Below, in pieces: positions 28,105 to 36,516 of a DNA stretch of 64,000 nucleotides. Source of the DNA: Saccharopolyspora kobensis (GTDB lineage Bacteria > Actinomycetota > Actinomycetes > Mycobacteriales > Pseudonocardiaceae); contig NZ_FNVB01000006.1 of the NCBI RefSeq assembly GCF_900108315.1, forward strand, positions 144,180 through 208,179, in the 5' to 3' direction. Within the stretch, counting starts at the first letter, position 1. Every line of letters starts with the position of its first letter. The notes under the pieces were generated by a model. The model had not been told where the DNA came from. It was given only the letters and a program-made list of their open reading frames with translations, and did not search any database. Made by a program: the position numbers and the translations under genes.

Positions 28105-29907
28105 ATGGCGCTGGACATCGTGCGGTTGCTGGAGCTCACCAGCTGGCGGGCATTCGACGTGACCGGCACCGGCCGGGTGCTGGCCGGCTCCGACGAGTCC
28201 GGCTCGACGCAGCTGGTCGAGCTCGCCGACGGCGCGAGCACCCGGCTCACCGCGCTGTCCGGTGCCGTGACCGGCCGCTACTTACCGGGCGAGCGCGCGG
28301 TGGTGGTGCAGCACGACACCGACGGCGACGAGCGCGGCCAGCTGTCGCTGCTGCGCCTGGACCAGCCGCGACCGGGACCGGTGCGGCTGCCCGAGCTGTG
28401 CCCGCTGGTCCGCGATCCCGAGCACGTGCACCGGCTGCTGGACGTGCTGCCGGGCCGGATCGTCTACAGCACCAACCGCCGCAACGGCGTCGACTTCGAC
28501 GTGATCGTCCGCGAGGTGGCCACCGGCGAGGAGCACGTCGTCTACGACCAGGGCGGCATGGTGCTGGAGGTCGCGGCCGACGGCGACCGCACCGCGGTCA
28601 CCGTGCCCGGCGGGCCGCCCATGTCCGACCAGCTGGTGGTCGTCGACGCGGGCCGGGTGCGGACGCTGACCGGTCGCGAAGTGGCCGCCCGGCACACCAA
28701 CGTCCACTGGCTGCCCGGCGGTTCCGGGCTGATCACCACCACGAACTTCGAGCGCGACCGCACCGGCGTGGCCCGCATCGACCCGGACACCGGAAACCGG
28801 ACCTGGCTGGTGACCTCCGACGAACACGACCTGACCGGCTGGCCGTCGCCGGACGGCTCGACGCTGCTCGTGCAGGCCAACGACGACGGAGCCAGCCGAC
28901 TGGCGCTGCACGACGCGGCGACCGGTCGGCGGCGGCACGAGGTGCGCCTGCCCGCGGACGGCTGGTGCGCGTTCCCGCTGCCGCAACCGGTGTGGTCCCC
29001 GGACTCGCGGTTCGTCGCGCTGACCTTCACCGCACCGGCGGTTCCGGGCGATGTGCTCCTGGTGGACGCGACCACCGGCGAATGCCGCGCGCTGACCGAC
29101 TCCGCCGCGCAGCTCGCCGGCGAACTGCCGGTGCAGCCGACCACCCACCGGGTGCCGACCCGCGACGGCGAACGGCTGCCGTGCTTCCGGTACTCGCCTG
29201 CGGAACCCGATCCGCAGCTGGCCGGATCCGCCGTGCTGATCGTCCACGGTGGACCGGAGAGCCAGTCGGTGCGCGGCTTCAACCCGATCGTCCAAGCGCT
29301 CGTCGCGCAGGGCCACGAGGTGCTGGTGCCGAACGTGCGCGGCTCCACCGGCTACGGCAAGCGGTGGTACTCCGCCGACGACGGGCGCAACCGGCTGGAA
29401 GCGGTGGCCGACCTCGCCGACCTGCACGACTGGCTGCCCGCGATCGGCCTGGACCCGCGCCGCGCGGCGCTGTGGGGCGGCTCGTACGGCGGCTACATGG
29501 TGCTGGCGGGGCTGGCGTTCCAGCCGGAGCGCTGGGCGGCGGGCGTCGACATCGTCGGCATCTCGTCGCTGGTGACGTTCCTGCAGAACACCGCGCCCTA
29601 CCGGCGAGCCCACCGCGAGCGCGAGTACGGCTCGCTGGCCGCCGACGCGGACTTCCTGCACGAGGCCTCGCCGCTGACCGAGGTCGCGGCGATCGCGGCG
29701 CCGCTGTTCGTCCTGCACGGCGCGAACGACCCGAGGGTGCCGCTGTCGGAAGCGGAGCAGATCGCGGCCGCGGTCCGCGCGAAGGGCCTGGAGTGCGAGC
29801 TGCTGGTCTACCCGGACGAAGGCCACGGCCTGGCGAAGCGCCCCAACCGCCTCGACGCCTACCCGAAGGTCCTCGCCTTCCTCGCACGCCACCTAGCAAG
29901 GCCCTGA
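28105..29907 (+). CDS. S9-family (prolyl oligopeptidase-like) peptidase/hydrolase
   Basis: 600 residues. An N-terminal seven-bladed beta-propeller (residues about 1-340) is followed by an alpha/beta-hydrolase domain. The catalytic triad is visible: Ser460 in GGSYGGYM, Asp542 in HGANDPRVP, His574 in DEGHGLAKRPN. There is no signal peptide, so it acts in the cytoplasm, cutting short peptides or aminoacyl substrates. It is divergent from ybaB and convergent with dnaX, and it ends 16 bp before a block of palindromic repeats. Confidence 0.9.
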   Translation: MALDIVRLLELTSWRAFDVTGTGRVLAGSDESGSTQLVELADGASTRLTALSGAVTGRYLPGERAVVVQHDTDGDERGQLSLLRLDQPRPGPVRLPELCPLVRDPEHVHRLLDVLPGRIVYSTNRRNGVDFDVIVREVATGEEHVVYDQGGMVLEVAADGDRTAVTVPGGPPMSDQLVVVDAGRVRTLTGREVAARHTNVHWLPGGSGLITTTNFERDRTGVARIDPDTGNRTWLVTSDEHDLTGWPSPDGSTLLVQANDDGASRLALHDAATGRRRHEVRLPADGWCAFPLPQPVWSPDSRFVALTFTAPAVPGDVLLVDATTGECRALTDSAAQLAGELPVQPTTHRVPTRDGERLPCFRYSPAEPDPQLAGSAVLIVHGGPESQSVRGFNPIVQALVAQGHEVLVPNVRGSTGYGKRWYSADDGRNRLEAVADLADLHDWLPAIGLDPRRAALWGGSYGGYMVLAGLAFQPERWAAGVDIVGISSLVTFLQNTAPYRRAHREREYGSLAADADFLHEASPLTEVAAIAAPLFVLHGANDPRVPLSEAEQIAAAVRAKGLECELLVYPDEGHGLAKRPNRLDAYPKVLAFLARHLARP

Positions 29908-29923
29908 CGACCTCCGACCGGAC

Positions 29924-30084
29924 GCAATTTCAATTGAAATCAGATGTCAAATTTCAATTGAAATTGCGGATCACCGGCGTGTTGGTGCCCGACACGCCGG
30001 GGCCTGTGGACAACCACCCGGTCCCTGTGGATGACCTGACGCAATTTCAATTGAAATCGGAGGTCCGATTTCAATTGAAATTGC
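29924..30084. repeat. Composite palindromic repeat, copy 2
   Basis: Four perfect ATTTCAATTGAAAT palindromes (starts 29927, 29951, 30044, 30068). The last two are arms of a 44-bp perfect palindrome: 30041-30061 is the exact reverse complement of 30064-30084, around a GG centre. Between palindromes 2 and 3 lie the hairpin ACCGGCGTGTTGG/GACACGCCGG, TGTGGACAA (30005-30013) and TGTGGATGA (30026-30034). It fills the convergent S9 peptidase-dnaX gap and may end transcription from both sides. Its centre is the inverted counterpart of copy 1. Confidence 0.85.
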
Positions 30085-30130
30085 GGAAATCCGGGGTGGG
30101 GCGGGTGGTCGTGACCGCCGTGCCGGTGGG

Positions 30131-32449
30131 TCAGTTGTCGATTCGGCGGGCGCCGAGCTCGCGCTCGAAGAGCTCGACCGCGGCTGCTTCCGGGTCCGGG
30201 CCGATGGGGGTGCTGGCGTCGTACGGGGAGGACTCGGCGAGCATCGCCTCCGGGTCTTCCTCGTCGTCGCTGGGCGACGGCTTCGGCGCGGGCTCCGGTT
30301 CCGGCGGCTTGACCGGCTCCGGCGGCGGGACGTAGTCCGGCGGCGGGGGCTCCTCGTCCGGCGGCTCAGGTGGCGGCGGAATGTCGTCGGGTTCCGGCGG
30401 ACGCGGCACCGTGCCCTGCCGGGGCGCCTGCGCGCGGGCCTGCTGCGACGGACGAGTCGGCTGAGCGCTCGGACGGCCACCGGGGGCCTGGCTGTTCGGC
30501 TGCTCGCCCGCCGCCTCGGCGGCCGCGGTCGACCGGCGCTGCAGAGGCTGCTTGGGCGCGGCCGGGCGCGCCGGAGCGGGCGGCGGAGCCGCACCGGCCT
30601 CGACGCACTGGATCTCCCACTCGCCGGGGTGGCTGATGATCTGGCCCAGCGCCTGCCGCACGAAGTCCAGCCGCCGCTGCTGGGCGAACTGCTTGACCAG
30701 CCCGGAGGTCGGCATCGACAGCACGACCACGCCGTCGTCGACCCGGATCTCCTGCACGGTGGCGTTGAGCAGCAGAGCCTGCGTCGGCCGGTTCAGCTTC
30801 GCGACGGCCTGCAGCACGTCGTTCCACACCTGCCGCGTCTTCGCCGCGTCGAACGCCGCTGGCGCGGCTCCCGCCGCTCCGCCGCCCGACGGCTCCGCCT
30901 GAGCTGCGCCGCGCTGCGGCTCCGCACCGACGGCACTCCGCTGCTCCGCAGCTCCGTTCGGCTGCGCTGCCGCAACGCTCCGCTGCTCCGCAGCTCCGCC
31001 TTGCTCCGCACGCCCAGCGCCTTGCGGCTGCGCCGCAACGGCACCCTGCGCCGCACCGGTGCTCCGCTGCTCCGCAGCTGCACCCGGCTCCGCCGCACCG
31101 CCGCTCCGCTGCTCCGCAGCTGCGCTCGGCACCGCCGCTCCACCCTGCGCCGCTCCGTCGCTGCGCTCGGCGGCTTCCGCCGCTGCGCGCTCGTGCGGGC
31201 GCTGGAAGACCCGGCGCGGCCGGGAGTCGCCGTCCGCCGCTGCCGCGGCTTCCGGCTGCGGTGCGGGCGCTCCGCCGCCGCTCGGCGCGATGACGCCTCG
31301 GCGTTCGATCGACTCGAGTCGTTGCAGCAGTGCGGTTTCGGAGTCCGAGACCGCCGGGAGCATCATCCGGGCGCAGAGGAGCTCCAGCAGGAGGCGGGGC
31401 GCGGTGGCGCCGCGCATCTCGGAGAGTCCGGTGTGGACGATCTCGGCGAAGCGGGACAGGGTGGCCGGGCCGAGCTGCTCGGCCTGGCGCCGCATCCGCT
31501 CCAGCTCGTCGCCCGCCGCTTCCACCAAGCCGCGGTCGGCGGCGTCCGGCACCGAGCAGAGCAGGATCAGGTCGCGGAGCCGGTCGAGCAGGTCGGAGCC
31601 GAAGCGGCGCGGGTCGTGACCGGCTTCCACCAATCGGTCGACGGTGGCGTAGACGGAGGCGGCGTCGCCGCCGGCGAGCGCGTCGACCATGTCGTCGATC
31701 ATGGCCACGTCGGTGACGCCGAGCAGCGCGATCGCCCGCTCGTAGGTGACGCCCTGGTCGGTCGCGCCCGCCAGCAGCTGGTCGAGCACGCTCAGCGTGT
31801 CGCGCGCCGAGCCACCACCGGCCCGGATGACCAGCGGGAACACCGCGGGCTCCACCTGCACGCCCTCGTCGGCGCAGATCCGCTCGACGAGCTCGCGCAT
31901 CACGCCCGGCGGCATCAGCCGGAACGGGTAGTGGTGGGTCCGGGACCGGATGGTGGTGAGCACCTTGTCCGGCTCGGTGGTGGCGAAGACGAAGATCAGG
32001 TGTTCGGGCGGCTCTTCGACGATCTTCAGCAGGGCGTTGAAGCCCTGCGTGGTGACCATGTGGGCCTCGTCGATGATGAAGATCCGGTACCGCGACTGGG
32101 CGGGCGCGTAGAAGGCCCGGTCGCGCAGTTCGCGGGTGTCGTCGACGCCGCCGTGGCTGGCCGCGTCGAGCTCCACGACGTCGACGCTGCCGCCGCCCTC
32201 CGGGGCCAGCGCGACGCAGGAGTCGCACTCGCCGCACGGGTCGGCCGTCGGGCCCTGCGCGCAGTTCAGCGAGCGCGCGAGGATGCGCGCGCTGGAGGTC
32301 TTGCCGCAGCCGCGCGGCCCGGAGAACAGGTAGGCGTGGTTGATCCGGCCGGAGGACAGCGCGGTCCGCAGCGGCTCGGTGACGTGTTCCTGCCCGACGA
32401 CCTCAGCGAAGGTCGCCGGCCGGTACTTGCGGTAGAGGGCGAGCGCCAC
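30131..32449 (-). CDS. dnaX: DNA polymerase III subunits gamma/tau
   Basis: 772 residues from GTG 32449 (MALALYRKYRPATFAEVVGQ), preceded by AGGG. Clamp-loader ATPase: Walker A GPRGCGKT (44-51), a zinc module (Cys63, 72, 75, 78), FIIDEAHMV Walker B, and the SRC-like arginine-finger box in TTIRSRTHHYPF. Domains IV/V follow after an Ala/Gln-rich linker with several AAEQRS units (about 31170-30900), and the C-terminus is Pro/Glu-rich. It loads the beta clamp and couples the polymerase to the helicase. An SRP RNA gene lies just upstream on the same strand. Confidence 0.96.
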   Translation of the reverse strand: MALALYRKYRPATFAEVVGQEHVTEPLRTALSSGRINHAYLFSGPRGCGKTSSARILARSLNCAQGPTADPCGECDSCVALAPEGGGSVDVVELDAASHGGVDDTRELRDRAFYAPAQSRYRIFIIDEAHMVTTQGFNALLKIVEEPPEHLIFVFATTEPDKVLTTIRSRTHHYPFRLMPPGVMRELVERICADEGVQVEPAVFPLVIRAGGGSARDTLSVLDQLLAGATDQGVTYERAIALLGVTDVAMIDDMVDALAGGDAASVYATVDRLVEAGHDPRRFGSDLLDRLRDLILLCSVPDAADRGLVEAAGDELERMRRQAEQLGPATLSRFAEIVHTGLSEMRGATAPRLLLELLCARMMLPAVSDSETALLQRLESIERRGVIAPSGGGAPAPQPEAAAAADGDSRPRRVFQRPHERAAAEAAERSDGAAQGGAAVPSAAAEQRSGGAAEPGAAAEQRSTGAAQGAVAAQPQGAGRAEQGGAAEQRSVAAAQPNGAAEQRSAVGAEPQRGAAQAEPSGGGAAGAAPAAFDAAKTRQVWNDVLQAVAKLNRPTQALLLNATVQEIRVDDGVVVLSMPTSGLVKQFAQQRRLDFVRQALGQIISHPGEWEIQCVEAGAAPPPAPARPAAPKQPLQRRSTAAAEAAGEQPNSQAPGGRPSAQPTRPSQQARAQAPRQGTVPRPPEPDDIPPPPEPPDEEPPPPDYVPPPEPVKPPEPEPAPKPSPSDDEEDPEAMLAESSPYDASTPIGPDPEAAAVELFERELGARRIDN

Positions 32450-32515
32450 GAGCAGAACCCTACGCGGTACGGCTGACACAGCGGACAGGACCCGAAGGCC
32501 CCCGGAAAAGTAAGG

Positions 32516-32604
32516 GGACCCCGTGCACCCGCCAGAGCCCGCTTACCCTTGCTGCCTTCCGGCCCTGGGGGAGTTCACAGGATGGACGTCGCACGAGGTC
32601 CACG
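32516..32604 (-). ncRNA. ffs: Signal recognition particle 4.5S RNA (small bacterial type)
   Basis: Minus-strand RNA with the conserved SRP domain IV core (CCAGGGCCGGAAGGCAGCAA and the flanking GTGAACTCCC/GGGTAAGCGGG). The outer stem is formed by GGACCTCGTGC (32591-32601) and GCACGGGGTCC (32516-32526), 11 pairs including one G-T. Ends are set by this stem and may be off by several nt. It binds Ffh and targets membrane proteins; location beside dnaX is common in actinobacteria. Confidence 0.93.
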
Positions 32605-32717
32605 GACAGTGTAACCCGACTACCCGGGCGCTCCGCGAGGAGGCCTCGGTCACTGATCGCCGCGCAGCTCGCCGCAGGCCCCGAGCCCGGCGACCGACCT
32701 GCGCATTCGGCACTCGC

Positions 32718-33086
32718 CTAGCGCTGGTGGGCGAACCGGCGCGCATCGGCCACCAGCGAACTGGTGTACGAGTCCGGAGCGAGGCGGAGCTGCACGCTGC
32801 GCATCCAAGTCGCCGCCGTCTGGCGACTGCCCCCCGCGCCGGCGGACAACATCACCAGCGGGATGATCAGGACGTAGGAGAACTGCTGCCAGTACTGGGC
32901 CGCGTCCGGCGGCAGCAGTCCCGTCGTCCACGCGATCGTCGCGGCGAGCCACGCCGCCGCGTTGAGGATCACCGCGGCCATGCCGATCCAGAACCAGCGA
33001 CGAGCGTTGAGGTAGGCACGAGCGGCTTCACCGAGGACGGCTCCGAATCCGGCTGCCGGATCACCGTGGGAATCGTTGATCGACAT
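32718..33086 (-). CDS. Two-span membrane protein of unknown function
   Basis: 122 residues from ATG 33086 (MSINDSHGDPAAGFGAVLGE). Two hydrophobic segments: RRWFWIGMAAVILNAAAWLA and FSYVLIIPLVMLSAGAGGSR, with charged ends, probably a small inner-membrane protein. It lies between the SRP RNA and a tRNA-Ser gene. The longer open frame upstream crosses the tRNA gene and is not coding. No family recognised. Confidence 0.6.
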   Translation of the reverse strand: MSINDSHGDPAAGFGAVLGEAARAYLNARRWFWIGMAAVILNAAAWLAATIAWTTGLLPPDAAQYWQQFSYVLIIPLVMLSAGAGGSRQTAATWMRSVQLRLAPDSYTSSLVADARRFAHQR

Positions 33087-33218
33087 GGGAGCGAGCCTGA
33101 CATCCAGCACGCCCTCCCGTGGCCCGTTCGCGCACATCCGCACCTCGCCCGAAAGATCGTCCGTCCAGGTCATGACCCTTATCCGCTGCTCAGGAAGCCC
33201 TCTGCTAGGCTTCCGCAC

Positions 33219-33304
33219 GGAGGATTGGCCGAGCGGCCTAAGGCGCACGATTGGAAATCGTGTTGGGTTAATAGCCCTCACGGGTTCGAATCCCGTATCC
33301 TCCG
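33219..33304 (+). tRNA. tRNA-Ser (GGA)
   Basis: Acceptor stem GGAGGAT/ATCCTCC plus G discriminator, long variable arm typical of serine, T-arm CGGGTTCGAATCCCG, anticodon loop TTGGAAA giving anticodon GGA (reads UCC/UCU). An intrinsic terminator follows 6 bp later. Confidence 0.97.
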
Positions 33305-33310
33305 CGCTGA

Positions 33311-33349
33311 GACGGATGCCCCCGCGAGATGTTCGCGGGGGCATCCGTC
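33311..33349 (+). terminator. Terminator after tRNA-Ser (GGA)
   Basis: GACGGATGCCCCCGCGA (33311-33327) and TCGCGGGGGCATCCGTC (33333-33349) form a perfect 17-bp stem with a 5-nt loop, followed by GTTTCGCG. Strong hairpin; T run is short. Confidence 0.85.
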
Positions 33350-33366
33350 GTTTCGCGCGCGAAAAG

Positions 33367-33392
33367 GACGCCCCGGCCGGGGCCGGGGCGTC
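33367..33392 (-). terminator. Terminator after the secreted nuclease gene
   Basis: GACGCCCCGG (33367-33376) and CCGGGGCGTC (33383-33392) form a 10-bp stem. On the minus strand it is followed by CCTTTTC and lies 14 bp beyond the stop of the nuclease gene. It also ends read-through from the tRNA side. Confidence 0.8.
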
Positions 33393-33405
33393 TTCGCGGT
33401 CGTGG

Positions 33406-35196
33406 TCAGCGGACGGTGAAGCGGGCGATCTGGGGGTCGTGGTCGCTGGCCTGGTCGGCGAACTCCGCGTTGATGTGCACCAGGTCGTAGTCGGCGCGGA
33501 GCGACGGCGTGGCCAGGATGTGGTCCAGCTGCTGGGAATTGCCCTCGTAGACGTAGCTGTAGCGCTCGAGCGGGGGCAGCGCGCCGGCCAGCGGCACGAG
33601 CGCGCCGCCCTCGGTCAGGCGCTGCACCGCCGGGGCGAAGCCGTAGTCGTTGAGGTCGCCGAGGACGACCACGCGGGCCTGGTCGTCGATGGCCAGCGCT
33701 TCGTCGACGAAACCGCGCACCGCCTGCGCCTGCTTCTCGCGCTGCAGCTCGGAAACGCGCTCCGGCGGCTGCAAGCGGCCGTGCAGCGGCTGGTCGCCGC
33801 CCTTGGAGTTGAAGTGGTTGGCCACCACGAGCACGGTGCGGCCGCGGAAGACGAACTCGCCGGCCAGCGGCTTCCGGCTGGCCGTCCAGGCGTCGCTGGC
33901 CGGGTCGATGCGGCCCGGCGAGGCGCTCAGCCCCAGCCGGTTGCCGCGCTCGACCGGGTGCACCGGGGTGGTCGCGTCGCCGCCCGGCCGGTCCACGAAG
34001 GACACCCGCGCCGGGTTGTAGAGGAACGCCACCCGGATGTTGCCGCCGGGCTGGCCGCCGTCGGCGTTGTTCTGCGGGTCGATCTGGCGCCACAGGTAGC
34101 GCGGGCCGCCGGCCGCCGCGATCGCGTCGGTGAACCGGCGGAGGGTCTCGTCGGCGGCCACCACGCCGTTGTCGTTCGGGCCGCTGTTGTCCTGGACCTC
34201 TTCCAGCGCGAGGACGTCCGGCGCGGCCAGGTGCTCGACGACACCCTGCGCGAGCCGGTCGAACTTCGCCTGATCGTTGTCCGGCGCGAGGTTCTCCACG
34301 TTGTAGGTGGCGATCGCCAGCTCGTCATCGCGCTGCGGGCGGGTGGTTTCCGGCCGCAGGCCGCCGGGCCGGTGCTCGCCGAGGCCGGTGGCCTCCAGCA
34401 CGTAGCCACCGAAGCGGGAGTAGTCCAGCGGACCCTCGGTGCTGCCGCGCAAGCTGTCCCCGACGTTGGCCGCGGGGAACGGGCCGTCGGCCAGCGATTC
34501 GACCTTGAGGCGACCCGCGTTGGCATCGGCGTAGTCGGTGTAGGTGGTGCCGCCGCGGCCGTTGGCGTTGTGCTCCGGCTTACTGGTGATCCACAGCGCC
34601 CGGTACGAATCGGTCGGCCCGACCACCCGGGCGTCGTCGACCCGCAGCAGCATGCCCTCGCGCGACTCGTAGTAGTCCAGCGCGTAGCGCTGCGGTTCCA
34701 GCTCGCGCTTGTCGATGTTGCCCTCCAGCGGCGCGAACTCGCCGGGCACCGCGTCCGGGCCGACCACCTCGGCTGGCACCTCGCCCCTGCCGGTGAGCTG
34801 CCAGCTCGCCTCGACCAGCTCGGTGACCGACTGGTTCGCCGTGGTCTCCGGCGTTTCACCGCTCGCGGTCGGGTAGTACTCGGTGACCTTCCCGCCGACC
34901 ACCACGGCATCTCCGACGGCCACCGCCGGTGTCTGCTTCCCGGTGAAGACGAACAGGCCCTCGCTGGTGCGCGGATCGCCGTCGGGCTCCGGGTCCTGGA
35001 ACCAGAAGCCGCGCACCGAGCCGTACCCGCGAACCCCGGTGACGACACCGGCGACGCCGGTCACCCGCTGGCCGTCGAGCGGGGACACCCGCGCGGTGCC
35101 CTGGATGTCGTGGATCCGAACGACCGGTTCGGCAGCGGCCGCGGGCGCCAGCGACAGCAGCACCCCGGTAGCGACGAGCAGTGACGTGACGCGCAC
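33406..35196 (-). CDS. Secreted ExeM/NucH-type extracellular nuclease
   Basis: 596 residues with a signal peptide (VTSLLVATGVLLSLAPAAAA, cleavage before EPVVRIHD). An N-terminal OB-like domain (DIQGTARVSPLDGQRVTGVA) precedes an endonuclease/exonuclease/phosphatase domain with all usual boxes: LAIATYNVENLAP, VLALEEVQDN, NIRVAFLYNP, VVANHFNSKGGD, VVLGDLNDY, QLDHIL and ASDHDP. It should degrade DNA outside the cell using divalent metal. It is flanked by a terminator and a tRNA gene. There is no sortase or anchor motif. Confidence 0.9.
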   Translation of the reverse strand: MRVTSLLVATGVLLSLAPAAAAEPVVRIHDIQGTARVSPLDGQRVTGVAGVVTGVRGYGSVRGFWFQDPEPDGDPRTSEGLFVFTGKQTPAVAVGDAVVVGGKVTEYYPTASGETPETTANQSVTELVEASWQLTGRGEVPAEVVGPDAVPGEFAPLEGNIDKRELEPQRYALDYYESREGMLLRVDDARVVGPTDSYRALWITSKPEHNANGRGGTTYTDYADANAGRLKVESLADGPFPAANVGDSLRGSTEGPLDYSRFGGYVLEATGLGEHRPGGLRPETTRPQRDDELAIATYNVENLAPDNDQAKFDRLAQGVVEHLAAPDVLALEEVQDNSGPNDNGVVAADETLRRFTDAIAAAGGPRYLWRQIDPQNNADGGQPGGNIRVAFLYNPARVSFVDRPGGDATTPVHPVERGNRLGLSASPGRIDPASDAWTASRKPLAGEFVFRGRTVLVVANHFNSKGGDQPLHGRLQPPERVSELQREKQAQAVRGFVDEALAIDDQARVVVLGDLNDYGFAPAVQRLTEGGALVPLAGALPPLERYSYVYEGNSQQLDHILATPSLRADYDLVHINAEFADQASDHDPQIARFTVR

Positions 35197-35345
35197 TCCG
35201 GCTTCCCCTCGCCAAGCGACATGATCGACGAGAAGCTACCCGCCCGAAGCGACGAGCGACACACGATCAAGTGAACATCGCCGCGCTCGCCGACTGAGTA
35301 GTTCCACGCTTCCCGGGTGCGCGGAGGTCGGCTGGACTGAGCGGC

Positions 35346-35675
35346 GTGATCTCCGAAGGGAACACCACCGCGCCGATCGGCGCGCGGGTCCTGGTCACCC
35401 TCGCCACCTGCGCGGTGCTGGTGCCCTGGTCGCTGTTCTGCGCGGTGCTGGTCGGGCTCTCCGCGATGTGCACCGACGACTTCGACAACTCCGACTGCGC
35501 CGAGACGATGAGCCTCCCGATCGCGCTCGGCCTCCTGGGCCTGGTGCTGGCCGCGGTCCAGCTGGTCGTGGCGCTTCGCGGCCGGACGACGAAATCGGTG
35601 CTGCTGCGCGGCATTCCCGCGCTCGCGCTGGCGCCCGCCGGGCTCTTCGCGCTGTACGTGACCTTCGTGCAATAG
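35346..35675 (+). CDS. Small membrane protein of unknown function
   Basis: 109 residues, GTG start. Three hydrophobic segments: VLVTLATCAVLVPWSLFCAV, IALGLLGLVLAAVQLVVALR and GIPALALAPAGLFALYVTFV. Between the first two is an acidic loop with two Cys (MCTDDFDNSDCAETM), which could form a disulphide outside. No family recognised. A terminator follows directly. Confidence 0.55.
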   Translation: MISEGNTTAPIGARVLVTLATCAVLVPWSLFCAVLVGLSAMCTDDFDNSDCAETMSLPIALGLLGLVLAAVQLVVALRGRTTKSVLLRGIPALALAPAGLFALYVTFVQ

Positions 35676-35678
35676 CAG

Positions 35679-35710
35679 AAGGGCCGGTCCCCTGGCGGGA
35701 ACCGGCCCTT
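35679..35710. terminator. Bidirectional hairpin between a small membrane gene and tRNA-Ser
   Basis: AAGGGCCGGT (35679-35688) and ACCGGCCCTT (35701-35710), 10-bp stem with 12-nt loop. It lies just after the + strand gene and just after the 3' end of the minus-strand tRNA. Confidence 0.8.
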
Positions 35711-35715
35711 GCGAG

Positions 35716-35801
35716 CGGTAGCGGTGGGATTCGAACCCACGGTGGCTGTTAACCACACGCGCTTTCGAGGCGCGCTCCTTCGGCCGCTCGGACACGCTAC
35801 C
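35716..35801 (-). tRNA. tRNA-Ser (CGA)
   Basis: Acceptor GGTAGCG/CGCTACC with G discriminator, long variable arm, T-arm GTGGGTTCGAATCCCAC, anticodon stem CGCGC/GCGCG with loop CTCGAAA giving anticodon CGA (reads UCG). Confidence 0.96.
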
Positions 35802-35845
35802 GCCGACTAGGCTACATGTTCGGGTTCGCGCGGCCCGCAGCGGGG

Positions 35846-36403
35846 TCAGCGCCAGGCGCGGAGGGCGTCCGCCAGGGCGACCCTGGCCCGGAACAGGCGG
35901 CCGCGCACCGCTTGCTCACCTGCACCGACGCGCCGCCCGATCTCCAGGTAGGACAGGCCGTCGATCTCCGCGAGCAGCCAGACCTCGCGCTGCGGGGGCG
36001 GCAGGGCGGCCAGCGCGTGCAGCAGGTCCAGCACTCCCGCGGCCGCTTCGGCGGCGCGCTGCGGGTCGGCCAGCGGTGGGCGGCCGGCCATCGACCGCTG
36101 CTCCGGCACCGACCACACCGGCTCGGTGCGGCGGGTGCGCCTGGCGCGCAGGACGATCAGGCAGCGGCGGCGGACGATCTGGAACAGCCAGGTCCGCAGC
36201 GCCGCGGGCTCGACCAGCTCCCCGGCTCGCCGCCACACCGTGACGAACGCTTCCTGCACCACGTCCTCGGCGTCGGCGCGGTCGCCCAGCATGCGCAGCG
36301 CCAGGCGCAGCAGCGGAGCCGAGCAGCGGTGCACCAGTTGTTCGAACGCCTCGTCGTCGCCAGCGGCGATGCGCTCCGCCAGCACCGCATCGGTCGGCTC
36401 CAC
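35846..36403 (-). CDS. ECF-type RNA polymerase sigma factor
   Basis: 185 residues, GTG start preceded by GGGAG. Region 2 is seen in DDEAFEQLVHRCSAPLLRLA and RADAEDVVQEAFVTVWRRAG; region 4 in LPPPQREVWLLAEIDGLSYL, EIGRRVGAGEQAVRGRLFRA. No anti-sigma factor gene is adjacent. A tRNA follows it and a CsbD-like gene precedes it on the same strand, with a hairpin between, so it is probably its own transcript. Target promoters are unknown. Confidence 0.92.
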   Translation of the reverse strand: MEPTDAVLAERIAAGDDEAFEQLVHRCSAPLLRLALRMLGDRADAEDVVQEAFVTVWRRAGELVEPAALRTWLFQIVRRRCLIVLRARRTRRTEPVWSVPEQRSMAGRPPLADPQRAAEAAAGVLDLLHALAALPPPQREVWLLAEIDGLSYLEIGRRVGAGEQAVRGRLFRARVALADALRAWR

Positions 36404-36419
36404 GTCACTCCCTGCAACG

Positions 36420-36457
36420 CGATGGGTCCGCCCCGGCGAAGCGGAGCGGACCCATCG
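36420..36457 (-). terminator. Hairpin after the CsbD-like gene
   Basis: CGATGGGTCCGC (36420-36431) and GCGGACCCATCG (36446-36457), perfect 12-bp stem with 14-nt loop, about 60 bp beyond the CsbD-like stop codon and before the sigma factor gene. Confidence 0.75.
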
Positions 36458-36516
36458 TCACAGGCCACGGTCCCGACGGCGGCCCGGACAGGCCACCCGA
36501 ACCGGTGGAATATTCC

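Noticed and set aside
33349..33365. TTTCGCGCGCGAAA near the tRNA-Ser terminators
   Set aside because: Looks like the GCGC-core palindrome but has a six-base core, so it does not fit the ATTTC-N4-GAAAT family.
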